From Lichtheimia corymbifera B2541 (taxonomy: Eukaryota; Mucoromycota; Mucoromycetes; Mucorales; Lichtheimiaceae): 64,000 nt of DNA. Location: contig JNEU01000826.1 of assembly GCA_000697475.1 (NCBI GenBank), positions 305,794 through 369,793 of the forward strand. The letters run 5' to 3'. The position numbers and the translations under genes were made by a program. A model generated the notes under the pieces. It searched no databases. It was not told the DNA's origin and saw only the letters and a program-made list of their open reading frames with translations. Below, one piece after another: positions 1 to 12,287 of this stretch (its first letter is position 1; each line of letters starts with the position of its first letter).

Positions 1-766
1 TTTACTTTCAGTGATCCCACCCAAAGAGCACTGTCGTATATCCACGATGACTATATATATCGGTCACTTTACTATTGTTGTAGCTTACTTTTTTACCAAG
101 TCGATCATCTGATCCTCAACTAGATATCTCTTCTACCATTTTCAAAGAGTAAAAGTTCTATCTTCTATCATTGACCACGGATATCGATTTAATAATAGGA
201 CGACACAGCGTTAAGTCATGGCAACACCTCTGAACCAACAAGCTGAGCAACCTCAAGCTGAAATCATCTCACTCTCCCCCCATGCCTTGATAAAACTCGT
301 GTCACGCAAAGGTAAAAATGACCAAGCGCCAACGATTAGGATAATGTGTGTTTTTCAAGGTTGGACAAAATTTGACATGCTATCGTACCTTTGTGCAAGA
401 TGACACGGAAGCACCAAAGTGCAGCACCTTCTATAAAAGGAAAAGTCCAGTGCTCATCACTGATACACATTTGGATTTCCGCACCCCATGTGCACAAGCA
501 CGGAAGAAGCACTTTTTTTCAAATCGCGCATAAAGAATGATTGTGACACATGGCAACATACAATGATCGAATAAATTTGTACACGTTGTATTGAAAACAG
601 ACACAAATATATATAAAAGAAACAAGAACTGGATGTGTGTGTGTGTGTGTGTGAGTGTGTGTGTGTGTGAGAAACAAGATGATACAATTGAGATATAAAA
701 AGGTGTGTGTTGTTGTTATGTGTTGATTTGCTGCTCTTCTGATGATGATGTTGTTATATAGTGAGT
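1..766. other. Left-edge stretch, no convincing gene
   Basis: No recognisable gene. An ATG at 218 opens a 61-codon frame, and a possible small intron (donor near 310, acceptor near 359) could join it to other short frames, but nothing in the product is familiar. Positions 633-669 hold a GT microsatellite. The last part is probably the 3' flank of the kinase gene that ends at 767. Confidence 0.3.
633..669. repeat. (GT)n microsatellite
   Basis: About 37 bases of GT dinucleotides with a single GA interruption near the middle. It lies about 100 bases past the stop codon of the PX-AGC kinase gene, in its presumed 3' untranslated or flanking DNA. Confidence 0.9.
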
Positions 767-3215
767 CTAGTTGAGTTGCTGAGAGAAATTGCTGGATAAG
801 GATGGGGCCGAGTATCCCTCATCACGCCCCAGGCTAGTGTCGCGATGATAGTCGTCGGGTTGAATATCGCTGTCAGAATAATAGTAGTAACAGCGATTGT
901 CGTCATTATCGGAACGACTTCCGATCAGTGAAATGCCGGCATTACTTGAGGAACCATAGCTGCTGGTGTCATTGATGTATGAGTAACCTTGAAACGCTTC
1001 TTGAATCGACGAGGTGAGGAGATCGGTATTGGAAACAGGGGTAAGCCTTGGTGTCATGTTGAGAAAATCTCTGTCAAAATTGCTCAAGTCTGTTTCCGAG
1101 CGAAGGTGGGGAACATATTCGGGAGGGATCCGTTTGTGATACACGTCGGACCAATCAAGGGAAGCAAAGTAAGGGTGGGATCTGATGATGATGGGTCCAT
1201 TGGGCCCTGTACCCAATCGTTTATGCTCGTCCCGCCATAACAAACCGGCAATGAAATCTTGAGATACATCATCAAACGCATCCGTGAATTCGAGATCATC
1301 TTCCAATATCCGCCGGTACATTTCCCCATGTTCTTCGTGATAAAATGGTGTGATTCCTTCCAACATCTCATAGAGGATCATGCCAAGGCTCCAAAAGTCA
1401 ATTGCATACGTGTAAGGTTCTTGCTTTAGAATCTCTGGCGCAAGATACTCAGCAGTACCACAAAAGGTCCCGGTGCGTTGATTATCCAATCCAATGGCTG
1501 GCTCGAATTGCTTTGATAAACCAAAATCAGTGAGGACAACATGCCCTTCGGCATCCAATAAGATGTTCTCAGGTTTCAAATCCCTGCAAGTTACAGAGAT
1601 TGGTTAGTGTATTCTCAATGATCACGCTGACCTTTTCTCTCTCTCACCTGTAAACGATGCCTAAGCTATGCAGCTCTTGTAGTCCCAACAAAATCTCGGC
1701 GGCATACAGACGACTACGTGCTGGGGAAAATACTCGATGTCTTGCGAGCTGGGTTGCAACATCACCTCCACGATGATAATCAAGAACCAGAAATAGTTGG
1801 TCTGCATCTTGAAACGCACAGTGTAGTCGGACGAGGAAAGGATGTCGTATTTCAGCGATTGACGTAAGAATATCCCGTTCCATCTTTGTATGCACAATCT
1901 CACGCTGTAGCACCACATTTTCCTTGCTAATAGCTTTGAGAGCCAGTAAGCGTCGAGGTGACCGATAGGATTGCACCAATAATACCTTTACAACAATAAC
2001 TAAATTAGCTCATCGAAAACACAACCACCTTTACCACCACGTGCTTTGCTGCGGGATTTTCCTCTACACACTCCTACATACCTTGCCCATACATCCGCGA
2101 CCAAGCACTTGCAGAAATCGGTAATCTTGTATCGTGGGAACATGGTGCCGCTCTTTTGAAATGGTATCCTCGTTGTAATCACTCTCCCCCCTTTGAGATG
2201 GTTGCACTATTCTCATGTGGGATGATGATGATGATGATGGATATGTGTCGAATGATGAATAGGATGACGTGCGTTGTTGTTGTTGTTGCTGCTGATGGTC
2301 AATTGGAATTCTGGATGATGACGGGACACTGTATTCGGGACCGACATCTTCCATTACAATATCGGAGACGCTATCCATCATAGGCGCCGCCAAAGAAACT
2401 TTTTCTTGTAATGGTCGTGATGATGATGATGGTGCTGGTGGGACTGGAATAATGGCATCATTCTTTTGGGTGAGGGAAATATCATCTGCTGTAGTAACAG
2501 GGCTGCGTACAAATTCGGTATCTTCAGGTCGTTGCTTTGTCAAAAAGTCGCGAAACAATGTCGATTTGCCAATAACTGGATCCAACGCACATCGCTTCAA
2601 ATACGTCTCAATCTTTTCGGAATTTGGCTTGGTGGATCGTCGTCGAGAAAGTCGATGGAGGAATGCACGTATACTTGCTTTTTTACCGGTGCCATAGAGA
2701 CGTAAATCAGGCTCCACAAGTTGTGGCAATGAGATCCTTGATTTGCGATAGTACTTTTTGACCTAGAAAGTAGCCATCAATATAAAGACAACATGGATCA
2801 TCCAATTCTAACTCCAATTACCTTTCTATCGAAATCGATGAAATCGGGTAGATAGCGTACAAGAGACTTGTGCAGTAACTGATCCTCGATGATGACATTA
2901 AAGACCTAATGGTGTTTTTTCATGCATTAATAACAAAGATAATGGGCTATGTTTCAGATATTTCGTCATCCGACTTACTGTAAGCACGCGACGCACTCGT
3001 TTCTTCTTTTTGCTATCGTAATCTTGTAACATGAGGGTCGATTCGATAACAGCGATCTCGAGTTGAATGCCTCCGTTGTGGTTGAGGACACTGGTGTTGG
3101 ACTGAGTATACATGATGGAGGAAGACATTGTGCTTGATCCGGTCGGTGGAGCATTCCGATGGTGTGCCGACGGGCTTTCCGAAGACCTTGTGGATGGCAG
3201 GAACGCGATTGGCAT
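767..3215 (-). CDS. PX domain-AGC serine/threonine kinase (SGK3/Ypk-like)
   Basis: Five exons (3215-2979, 2905-2822, 2762-2082, 1985-1648, 1583-767) sum to 718 residues in frame. The N-terminal third is a PX phosphoinositide-binding domain, spanning exons 1-3 and including RRVLTVFNVIIEDQ and the KKYYRKSR region. A low-complexity Ser/Gln linker follows. The kinase domain has the Gly loop GRGCMGKV, ALKAISKENV with the ATP lysine, YRDLKPEN, DFGLSKQ and the activation loop TFCGTAEYLAPE. The C-terminal tail has a turn-motif-like TPRLTP and a hydrophobic motif FQGYSYI, both typical of AGC kinases. A PX domain before an AGC kinase is the SGK3 arrangement. In that family PX binding to PI3P places the kinase on endosomes, and PDK1 and TORC2 phosphorylate the loop and tail. 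Phosphorylation here is inferred. The Gly loop carries Cys-Met where Ser/Ala-Phe is usual. Confidence 0.88.
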
Positions 3216-3735
3216 AGGATAGTTGTAAATGTGTAACTTGTGTGGAAAAAGAATGAAATAAAGAGAGAGCGGAGGAAGGAATATGCCCTATGTGGATGTT
3301 GTTGTAGGCTGTATAGGAACAAAAAAGAAATGAAGCAACGCTACACAGGATGGTTTGCTGTTGCTCTGACGGCCCCCGTATTACCTAAAACGTGCCTTCC
3401 GACAAAGAAAAGCTTACACCTCCGTATATAACGACATCTGATGTGATACCACCCACCACTATATACCTTTTACCTTTCATTGTTGCCTGTTGCTATAGAA
3501 ACCCATTTATCGTTATTGTAGTAGTATAAAACATAAACAAACTTCCCCTTCCATGCATTATCAGCCACACCACCTCCTTGTATCTACTACCTGTTGGCAT
3601 ATCAAAAAATAAATTCTCCTTGGTAACTTCATGACATCACGAGTTTAGTACATGTGACAACCAGGTACACTCATCTTAGGGGTACAATAAATGTCAGGGT
3701 ATACGTTTTATTTTGCTTGTGTCAGATGGGATTAG
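3216..3735. other. Intergenic, promoter side of the PX kinase
   Basis: This stretch separates the start of the PX kinase from the stop of the SNAPC1-like gene; both genes are on the minus strand. It is AT-rich with several short frames that show no protein-like pattern. It should contain the PX kinase promoter and the SNAPC1-like 3' end. No distinct element was recognised. Confidence 0.5.
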
Positions 3736-5182
3736 CTATTCTGATGTTATAGATGATGATGAAGAGGGTGACCCTGGCTGCTCCTGTTGTGAATATGGGG
3801 TGTCAGCCGCATCAGCCACTGGTTGAGGCTGAGATCGCCTTTTCTTCTTATGTGAGGATCCAGCTCGTTGTCGATTATGAGCATTGAATATAATAGGTTT
3901 CTTCTCCAGTCGTTTTAATCTCGAACGCCATAAAAGACGTGTTGCATTGCTTAGTGTTTGTTGAAAGTCGTTTTCATCAGCGCCAAGACTGCTATTACGC
4001 AAGATACGTTGTAACGTGGGGCGGCTACGTTCAGTTACTGTCGTCTTTCGCCTTAGCATATGTTGTGCTGCTATGGGGGCTTGTGTGGTGGCGATGGCTA
4101 GTTGCTTTGCTCGCTGATATGCATCGGATATGTCTTTGAACTGTGATGCTTGGTTTGGCTGTAAAGCAGCAGATACCTTTAAATGAAAACAATGTTAGTC
4201 TCAATATCACTTTTTCCCTTATACTCTCTCCTACTCACAGCATCATTGCTAGTCCTCCATCTTTTCCACTTTTCGATCGTATGAATCAATCTGATAACGA
4301 AAAAGGAAATGAGCAGAGTAATCTAAATAAATACGGGAATAGATCACTTACTCTCTCTCTGATTGCATCTCCTTTATCTCAAATGGATTCACAGGTTTCA
4401 ACGCAGTTTCGACAACGAAAATGAAGGCACCATCAGTCATCATTTGCTTGAAAGCAAGAGCCGCTCGGCCATGGTTATGGGTACTAGTGTCAGCCAAGCC
4501 CGCAACATAAAAGTCATGTAATTGACACCATGTCGCTACCATAAATGAGTTTGCATAATGAACCTAATCCATCTCTAACAATGAACTTACTTGGATCAAC
4601 GCGTATCCCAAAACGTTTCCAACATGTGGGCTGTGAGTAATAGATGAAATACAATGTGTAGATAGCTGCAATCTTCATCGCCGGCTGATCACTCATGATG
4701 TAGGCTGGATAGTAATGGTACGAACAATGAATATGGCATAGGTGGATGTATGGACGTTGATCACTTACAGCTCCCAGCATCATAGAACGCTTGCAAGTAA
4801 CGTGGTCGATCCTCCTCCTCGATAGCGCCAAAGTGAATGAGATAAAACTGCAAGGTCTCCCACGCATGTTGGAAATCGGTATAGTCGTGGTGTTCGTGCT
4901 ATGAATAGAGATCGTTAACACTGTTTCGAAGATCGCATGTAGCAAGACGCTTACTGCAACAAAGTTGGTCACCAAGAGTTCCACATCGTGGCTAATCGTG
5001 GGTCGTAAAAGGCCTCTTTGGCTTCGATCGATGCGTACAACATCAGCTGCGTCAAGGACGCTAGAAGGGTGTCTGTTGATCATTTCGTTGCAAGTTGTGG
5101 TAGAGAAAACAACTAAATTTGCAGAATAGCTCGGGACAATGTCAGCACCAACAGCGATCCCCCTCTCAACACAATCATGCAT
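3736..5182 (-). CDS. SNAPC1-like subunit of the snRNA-activating protein complex
   Basis: Six exons (5182-4955, 4898-4769, 4704-4591, 4535-4352, 4290-4239, 4176-3736) give 382 residues. An internal ATG at 5083 gives 349, and both stay in frame. Animal SNAPC1 is about 370 residues. Matches to SNAPC1 run through the N-terminal half: HDVELLVTNF, then YTDFQHAWETLQFYLIHFG (family: EDFTELWRNMKFGTIFCG), IAAIYTLYFIYYSQP (family: RVGALYLLYGLYNTQ), FGIRVDP, and HGRAALAFKQMMTDGAF in the place of the family's FRKLRLDRAF. The C-terminal part is basic and Ser/Gln rich. SNAPc binds the proximal sequence element and recruits Pol II or Pol III to snRNA genes; SNAPC1 contacts SNAPC4. The upstream neighbour on the same strand is the SNAPC4-like gene, which strengthens the call. 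The N-terminal start is uncertain. Confidence 0.82.
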
Positions 5183-5453
5183 ACCCTGCTACTCTTTGTT
5201 AAAATAAAATGAGACGTTATGTCTGCTTTAACCCAAAAACTACCATCACTATCAAAGACGCTTTCAGTGTATGCAGTCTTAGCTAGATGTTTAACAAAAA
5301 TATGGGTATCAGGATGTTGTTTATATAAGGTACTGCTTTTTACATGAGTGGATAAGAAATTATAAACATCAATCTACTATAACGAGTAATTTTCTATCTA
5401 GTGTGTCGAACAATGAGCCTTTATCTTGGTATCATGATGATTGAGGTAGTGAT

Positions 5454-7760
5454 TCAGGATGATGCTTTTGCCTTCCCCTTTGTACGTGATCGTTTGGACC
5501 TTGCTTTTTCTGCAGCTTTTGCTTCTTGAGCCTTCCTGTTTTCTGCCGTTTTCCAGAACCGTAAAAGATGGTTATCAGTGCGACCAGGAAAGAACTTTGT
5601 CAACATCGACCACTTTCGTCCGTGCTCCTCAATAAGTGCATAGAGCCTTTCTTCTTCTTCAGCGGTAAACGGGGCAAAAGTAAGGGAAGGATCGAGAATA
5701 TTGGTCCACCGTTCACGGGCCTGCATATCCGTACGACCTGGCAAATGCCGTTGTATCTTGTTCCAATTGCCAACACCATAAAAACTCACAGCACGTCGAA
5801 GTGTTTCATCCTCTTGTTCTGTCCACTTTCCACGGCGAATGGCAGGGTTGAGTGATTTCATCCAACGTTGAAGACATTGATTGCCCGTTCGATTGCCCAA
5901 CATGCTCGCTGTTTGTTGCCAATTTCCTTCGCCCAAAAGGGCTACTGCTTCTCGTAACGATAAATCATCTTCTTCGGTCCATTTCTTCTTTGAATGACTG
6001 GTATTCCTTTCTGATTGATATCTCGAAAAGCATTGTGAAGCGGTGCGATTGGATCCATGCTCCTTGGCTATCAATTCCCATTTGCCGTATATGCCATGCT
6101 TCTCCACCAATTCATGTAGCTTTTGTGATTCTGCTTTGGACCATGGCTTTTTGTTGATTCTTGGATGTTCTTGGGTTGTCCACTGAATAATGCATTGCAC
6201 TGGTGTTCTTGAATGTACCTAAAGAAAATAACCCTTGTGAACAATGACTCTTTGCTTTGAGTGATTCCATACGTACATAAAGTGCGCTAATACGCTTCCA
6301 ATTCAACTTGTCCACTGGTACGTTCTCCAATTCCTTATCCGACATCTTGTCAACATCCCATATCTTGTGTTCCTCTTTGCTAGTATTATTAAACTGAATT
6401 TAGTAATCGCGTATATATGTTGAGAAGGATACATAGATACCTGGCAACGATCGAAACAACCAGTGCACGTCGTGCTTCCGCATGTACACCATCAAATAAT
6501 CTTTGTCGCTCTGAATTTGACCCTGTATTACATTGTGAGCAGGAAATAAGAAACCTAAACCTTGTCTTTGTTTTACTTACAAGTACGTCGCACAACGCCC
6601 ATACTTTGATCGATAGTATCCTGTTGGGAAGGATCGGTTGCGATGGGTGGTTTGTTGCCATCTTCGTCAATGAAAAAGTCATAGGTCGTCGGGTACTTTT
6701 TGTGGATCTTGACAGGCTTTTGGTCCATTTTCACTTCCATACTTGAGAGGTCTCGAACGTTTTGCTAATAAATCCATGTTGGTTATAGGTTTAATGAAAC
6801 CACATTTCGCATATTTACCATCAACTCTTGCGTTGCACGTATCCGTTCTTCAATCCATCCAAGTTGATTCTCAGCATGTTGCTGCATTTCCATGTTTAAG
6901 CGTAATGCCTCTGCAATCGCAAGCGATCCACGGGTATATTCATCAAGATCAGGAAAGTCAATCAATGAGCTTAGCACATCAACAGGTTGCTCTAATGCTG
7001 ATGATAATTCTGATGATAAAGGCGAACTTGATGCTGCTGCTTCGTCTTGTGTAGATGTTGGTTGTGAGTCCAATACTGATGCTTCTGCTTCTTCTTGTGT
7101 AGATGTGGGTTGTGAGTCTAATGCTGGTGCTTCTGTTTCTTCTTTTGTGGATGTTGGTTGTGTGTCTGGCACTGATGCTGCTGCTTCTTCTCGTGTAGGT
7201 GTTGGTTGTGTGTCTGATACTGATGCATCTGTTTCTTCTCGTGTAGGTGTTGGTTGTATTTCATTTGGTGCCGTTGCTGTGGCACCCTCCTCATCAACAT
7301 GATTCGATGGTGTTGAACTTTCCATTTCTTGTTGACTTGTAGCATTCAATGACTCGTCAATGTTTTCATGTGTTGTATGCTTCTTTGTTTTCCTGGTCGC
7401 TCTAGCTCTTGAAGGTCGCAAGGATGATGACTCTTTGACGTTGGTTGTCTGTCGCTCGGCATGTGGTTTACGTGCAAGACGTGTACTGGATCTTAAAACA
7501 CGAGAACTTGGCTCTGGTGCCGGTGCTTTTCCTTTAATGCGAAACGAATATGACACTTGTCGTTTCCTTTTGCGCGGCTTTCTAGTGGTGTCCTCAATGT
7601 CGTGATCAGCTGTGTCTGACATGCGTCCTTCCACTTGATCAGTGTCAGAATTTGACGATGGTAACCCGGCCTTTGAATGCTGTTGATCGTTTTCAGATAG
7701 GTTCAAGTGTGTATCACTGTCGGCCGGTTCATGTTGGGTAGGTGTCTTTCGTTTTGACAT
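5454..7760 (-). CDS. SNAPC4 (SNAP190)-like Myb-repeat protein
   Basis: Five exons (7760-6819, 6764-6581, 6522-6441, 6379-6277, 6218-5454) give 691 residues in frame. The first ~310 residues are basic then Ser/Thr/Glu-rich, with five 16-residue repeats. The C-terminal half starts with a half Myb repeat (KLNWKRISALYVHSRTP, then EHPRINKKPWSKAE) and continues with four Myb/SANT repeats. Each has the tryptophan pattern: KPWSKAES/KWELIAK, KKWTEEDD/NWQQTAS, GKWTEQED/NWNKIQR, APFTAEEE/KWSMLTK. The order matches animal SNAPC4, where a half repeat (DWEKISNINF, then EHPSINKQEWSREEE) precedes the full repeats. In SNAPc this subunit is the DNA-binding scaffold for the snRNA proximal sequence element. A generic Myb factor is the alternative, but the half-repeat pattern and the adjacent SNAPC1-like gene argue against it. 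The tail is very lysine/alanine rich. Confidence 0.85.
7030..7269 (-). repeat. Five tandem 48-bp units within the SNAPC4-like gene
   Basis: Five consecutive 48-base units encode a 16-residue acidic Ser/Thr/Glu repeat. The core is a QPT-S/P-T motif followed by a charged stretch and a Ser/Ala run, for example SQPTSTQEEAEASVLD. The last unit on the plus strand (first in the protein) is the most diverged. The units stay in frame, so copy number can change without breaking the protein. Confidence 0.9.
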
Positions 7761-10188
7761 GCTTCAAGGTGGAAGAAGATGCTGACTTTTGGTTTCCTGC
7801 AAGCCGCCAAATTCATCTTCCAGCAGCAACAGCCTATGGGACATGCAGGCGTTGAGCTTCCCTTATACCCATCCAAGCACACCCACATTCATTATTCTCC
7901 TTGATAGAAAATTATAACAGCTTTAGCTATGTAGTAGGCATTGTGAAACCAAATTTAATATACATAAAAATATGGCTGCCCAAGAAGGAGAGCACTATTT
8001 CACTACATAGCACAGAGTACTATATTATGTATGAGGTTGGGGATATAACTCTTGTTCACGGCCATATTCATGAGTGGTAAGGCTGGTATCTATCGGATGG
8101 TGTCGGTTGTCCTTGTGTATGTATACCCATTGGAATGGCAAATAGAAAAAGAAAATGTTGAACAATGCACACAAGGTTCCGTGTGGGCAACACAAGCAAA
8201 TGAGATATGCTTGTTGACCACGTACAACTTTTTTGCCCTTTCATGGAATAGCATTGAAGATTAGAAACGTCTCGTCCTACTCGAATTTCACAAAAGAGAT
8301 GTTCGTCTCATATACATGCAACTAAGGTATCAACACAACAAGGTCAACATATGACATCCTATAGTGAATATCGCTTACAAGCAACCACGTTTTCCTTGAT
8401 GACTCTGCCCTACAGTATTGGATTGCGTGTGCCACAAAGTTTCAGTACAGAAAAAGTAACACTAGCTAGTAGATTGAGAATACAAGATTCGTGAACCAGT
8501 ACTTAGTGATTGTATCTTTAGTGTTTTCTTGGGGGGGGAGAGGAAAACTACTTACACCAACCACGCTGTTATACATAATTATGGGACACAGTGCACGGAT
8601 GAATTACGAGCATCTAGTAGAGCTACTTCATGTGAATAAACAAGCGGAAAACAACACGGGAATAGGCCGCAAGTTGTACAAGGCATGTCGGGTACACGAA
8701 GCATCAGCGGTTGGTCCATGTTATACAAGTAAACTGGTACATCTTGACACATCTCTCCTCAAAACCTTTGTTGTGCATTTGACCAAGCGACACAACAAAC
8801 TTTAACGTTATTGATGGTGTCATTTGAATGCATATGATGATCCACGTTTGATATACGACACACACACAAAGCGAACATGATGGGGGTTACGATCAAAGTG
8901 ATACGGGTTCCCACCAGCCAAATCCTTTTACGTGAGGAGATGTTTGTTGTATGCCGCACATCACGTAGAACAGCCGTGCGCACATCTACATGTAAACTTT
9001 ATTGCATTTTGGGCATATGTGCACGGACTAATGTCCCATTTCAGTCGCTTGTCCTCAACACAAATAAAGGGTCCCTTCGCACCACATAACCGACACTGCA
9101 TTTCAGCTTCACTATGGCCTGACTCAAAAGATCTATGTTCTTGTCTTACCATTGCTTGCTTGTTACACACACTGGGACAACATCCGTGGAAACAAAGAAA
9201 AGAGAAAGGACAAAAGTTTTGTCGATTGCATATACCATTGTCGGCATAATGCGCAACGTTCCGATTTTTTTTTTGGAGCATGGATATAGTAGGCTTCAGG
9301 GAAGAAGGGTGTTTCATCGGTGGTGAACCGACCAAGATCCAAGAGATGAAAAGAGATGGTAAGCAGCTCCAGGTGACAAAAGTAGAATAATCAACCTCTC
9401 ATTATGCATGTGAATAATCTACATAGATCGGTTTCTCCGCGCTTGAATAGATGATGCACCAGAACACGATATCAGCTTATTCCCAGTTGTACATCGATGG
9501 ATAAGGACAGGTGCACCGGAGACGAGGCAAAAGATGCAACCTATCCACCAGCTTGTGTTGCACTCGGAATCTAAAACTAGGATGGTTGTGCGAGTAAGAA
9601 AGCTTCTTTTCCCTTGCCTTTATAACCCCTTTCATTCAGGGCAGCTTACGTTCTGACGTATGCAAACATCGATATGTATTCGATGGGAAGGTACCAATTT
9701 TTGATTTTTTTTTTTACCATGCCGTGTCATTAGCATAGCATGACTCCATTTCAATTGCTTGCAGCTGAGACTCATTTGATGATCCAAATCCTTGCTATTG
9801 CGCTGACGATCACCGGCATAATGTCCTGGTTTTCGCAAGATATCATCCGAAGTACATTGAGTGTCCGACTGGATAGTGGGCCCAGCGGTGTCTATATATC
9901 GATGGTGGAGACTTGCATATGTACATTCTAACAATCCAAAAAGATTGACGGATTGTGGTGATTGTTACCGTTGCACCAAAAGAAATGTGGTGCAATCCCG
10001 ATTGTCTACTTTCTTTCCTTTGACCCAAAGCAAGCTTTTCTCCTTCTAGACGTATGTACCTGGATATAAAAAAGGTGTCTTTTCCACACGCTTCCTTTTT
10101 TCTTCGCCTTTCTTTTCCTTTTAGGCTACCTATTCCCACTATCATATACCTCTATCTTTTTGATACCTACTACTTTAATCCAACATAA
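7761..10188. other. 2.4-kb gene-poor divergent region
   Basis: The region lies between the divergent SNAPC4-like and P450 genes. Many short frames exist on both strands, but none has protein-like composition, plausible splice partners or a familiar motif. It holds a poly-G run near 8532, a T-run near 9266, another near 9707, and the P450 promoter at the right end. I see no tRNA, terminal inverted repeat or mobile-element signature. Confidence 0.5.
10065..10070 (+). promoter_or_regulatory. TATA box, P450 gene
   Basis: TATAAA lies 119 bases before the P450 ATG and is followed by a pyrimidine-rich leader. The position is reasonable for a fungal core promoter with a short 5' untranslated region. 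Confidence 0.45.
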
Positions 10189-12287
10189 ATGATAGTCGCA
10201 GCTCCATCTTGGAATTCTCTCACCACATGGCATCCCGCAAAAGCAGGAGCTCTTACCGCAGCTGCAAGCTTTGTTGCTCTTGCCGCCATTCTCTATCGTC
10301 AGCTGAGTAGCTCCAACAAGGATCAAGGAGATAGTATCCCATCCCCTGAGGGATCACTTCCATTTATCGGTAACGTCCCCCGATCTTATCAATCCATTGC
10401 CCACACCAAATCATATTCACACACTTTCTTTCCTATAGGTCATCTTTGGAAACTACGCAAGGGTGCCGTCAAGAAATGTCTTCAATGGCAAGACGAGCTC
10501 GGTATGTAATTTAGATATCAATCTCATTATTACTTATCACTCAACTACAAAAATTCTAGGTCCTATCTATCGCCTTAACCTTGGCATGGGCAAGAAGTGG
10601 GTGATTATCGGTAGCCCCACCGTTGCACATGAGATCTTGGTTGCCAATGGAAGCATGACAGCTATTCGACCTTATCAACGACCCATTCATGACATCTTAA
10701 CCCTTGGAGGAAAGTAAGTTTCGAATTATCTATATCTATATCATCATCTCAGCGCGATGTCTAACGCGCCATTTATCATTTAGAGGTGTTGCTTTTGCTA
10801 GTCCATCGAAAGGATGGCGTATGATGCGATCAGCTTGTAAGTTTCATGATGCTAGAATCATACAACGTAGGCTCATTCAAATTTTCTCTTATGATAGTAC
10901 ATGCATTGGTTAATCCCAAGAACCTCGAAAAGTATAGCACGCTCTTGGATAAGGATGCCGACGACTTGATTGGTTACTTTTTATCACACAATGGGGGCAA
11001 CGTGAATCCTGAACTTGCATTGATGCGTACTGCCCTCAACTTTGTGCTCATCACTTGTTTCGCTATCAATCTTGGCACTTTGGATGATCCATTATTTCGA
11101 CGAATTTCTATTTCGGTAGAAGAGGCAGCTTCATTTGTTGGTGTGAGCAAAGAGGCGCGTACTTTCCTTCCCATTCTTGGCAACAAATTTCAAGAGCGAT
11201 TCAAGGATTATATCAATAACCGACATCACCCATTGCTTCGTGAAATGATGGCTCAGAGCATGGATACTGGCAAGGAGTGCCTTGTACGAACATACCATGA
11301 ACTCCGTGATGAAGGCATTATCGACGATGACGATATTGTGGTTGCCATGAGTAAGCTTTAGAGTTTAGGCTATGTGTTTGTGTGTGTGCGTGTGCTGTTG
11401 TCTAACCTGATGTGCGTTCTTTTTGTATAGCGGAGATCATGACTGCAGGCTCGGACACCACAGTTGCCACGATGCTGTGGCAATTACTTATTCTGGCCAA
11501 GTATCCCGAAGTACAAGCCAAGATGCAAGCTGAAGTTGATGAGTTCGTTAAAAAGCACGATCGACTACCAACCTTTGCCGAACGTGAAGCCACGCCATAT
11601 ATTATTGCTACTCAAAAAGAATGTATCCGTTTCCGACCCACATCCTACTTTGGCCTTCCCCATGCTGCTGATCGAGATAGTAAGTACAATGATATACAAA
11701 TTCTGGCCATGTGATTTCATTTCGCTCACATGACCTCATAGTCGTTTGGCGCGGCAACATCATCGAAAAGGGCACTACTATCGTAGGCAACATGCGAGCA
11801 TTGCACACCAGCACTGAGCTATTTGAAGATCCAGAAGAATTCAAACCCGAGAGATTCTTGGGTCGACCCGCTCTTACCATGTTCAGTGAAGCCAATGGCA
11901 ACGTCCAAGACCGAACCAATTTTATTTTTGGATTTGGAAGGTAAGAATTGCGCACAGCAATCCATAATTGCGGATACACAACATAATACTTACACCTACG
12001 CCACAACGGCTTTCTTTCTTTCCACAGACGTACATGCCCTGGTATTCATTTGGTGAGTGACAATATCTTACGATGATCGTGTTGTGTTATAGTGATACTA
12101 ACAGCTATCCACTTAGGCCGAGTTACAAATGTACAACATCTTTGTTCGCCTATTCCAAAAATGCACCATTATGCCTGGCCTTGACGATAATGGCCAACCT
12201 ATACCCATTGATCTTGAAAGTCTTTCATCCAGAAGCTTTGTATCACCTCCTGCACCTTATCAGGTGCGCTTCGTTCCACGCGTTTAA
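10189..12287 (+). CDS. Cytochrome P450 monooxygenase
   Basis: A multi-exon P450. An N-terminal hydrophobic anchor (TAAASFVALAAILY) implies the ER membrane. The proline-rich hinge PSPEGSLPFIG is interrupted by an intron at about 10370-10437; removing it restores PFIGHLWKLRKG, which fits the family better than reading through. Further on are the I-helix oxygen-activation motif AGSDTT, the K-helix ExxR as ECIR, the PERF region as FKPERFLG, and the heme loop FGFGRRTCPG with its cysteine ligand, split by an intron after FGFGR. The C-terminus is PYQVRFVPRV. Such enzymes use NADPH-P450 reductase to hydroxylate lipophilic substrates; the substrate here cannot be told. It stands alone with no biosynthetic partners nearby, which favours a housekeeping or detoxifying role. 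An AATAAA lies about 25 bases after the stop. Confidence 0.93.

Noticed and set aside
6892..7302. 136-codon plus-strand ORF rich in Ser, Val and Cys
   Set aside because: Antisense of the SNAPC4-like repeat array; the repetition of 48-base units creates the open frame.
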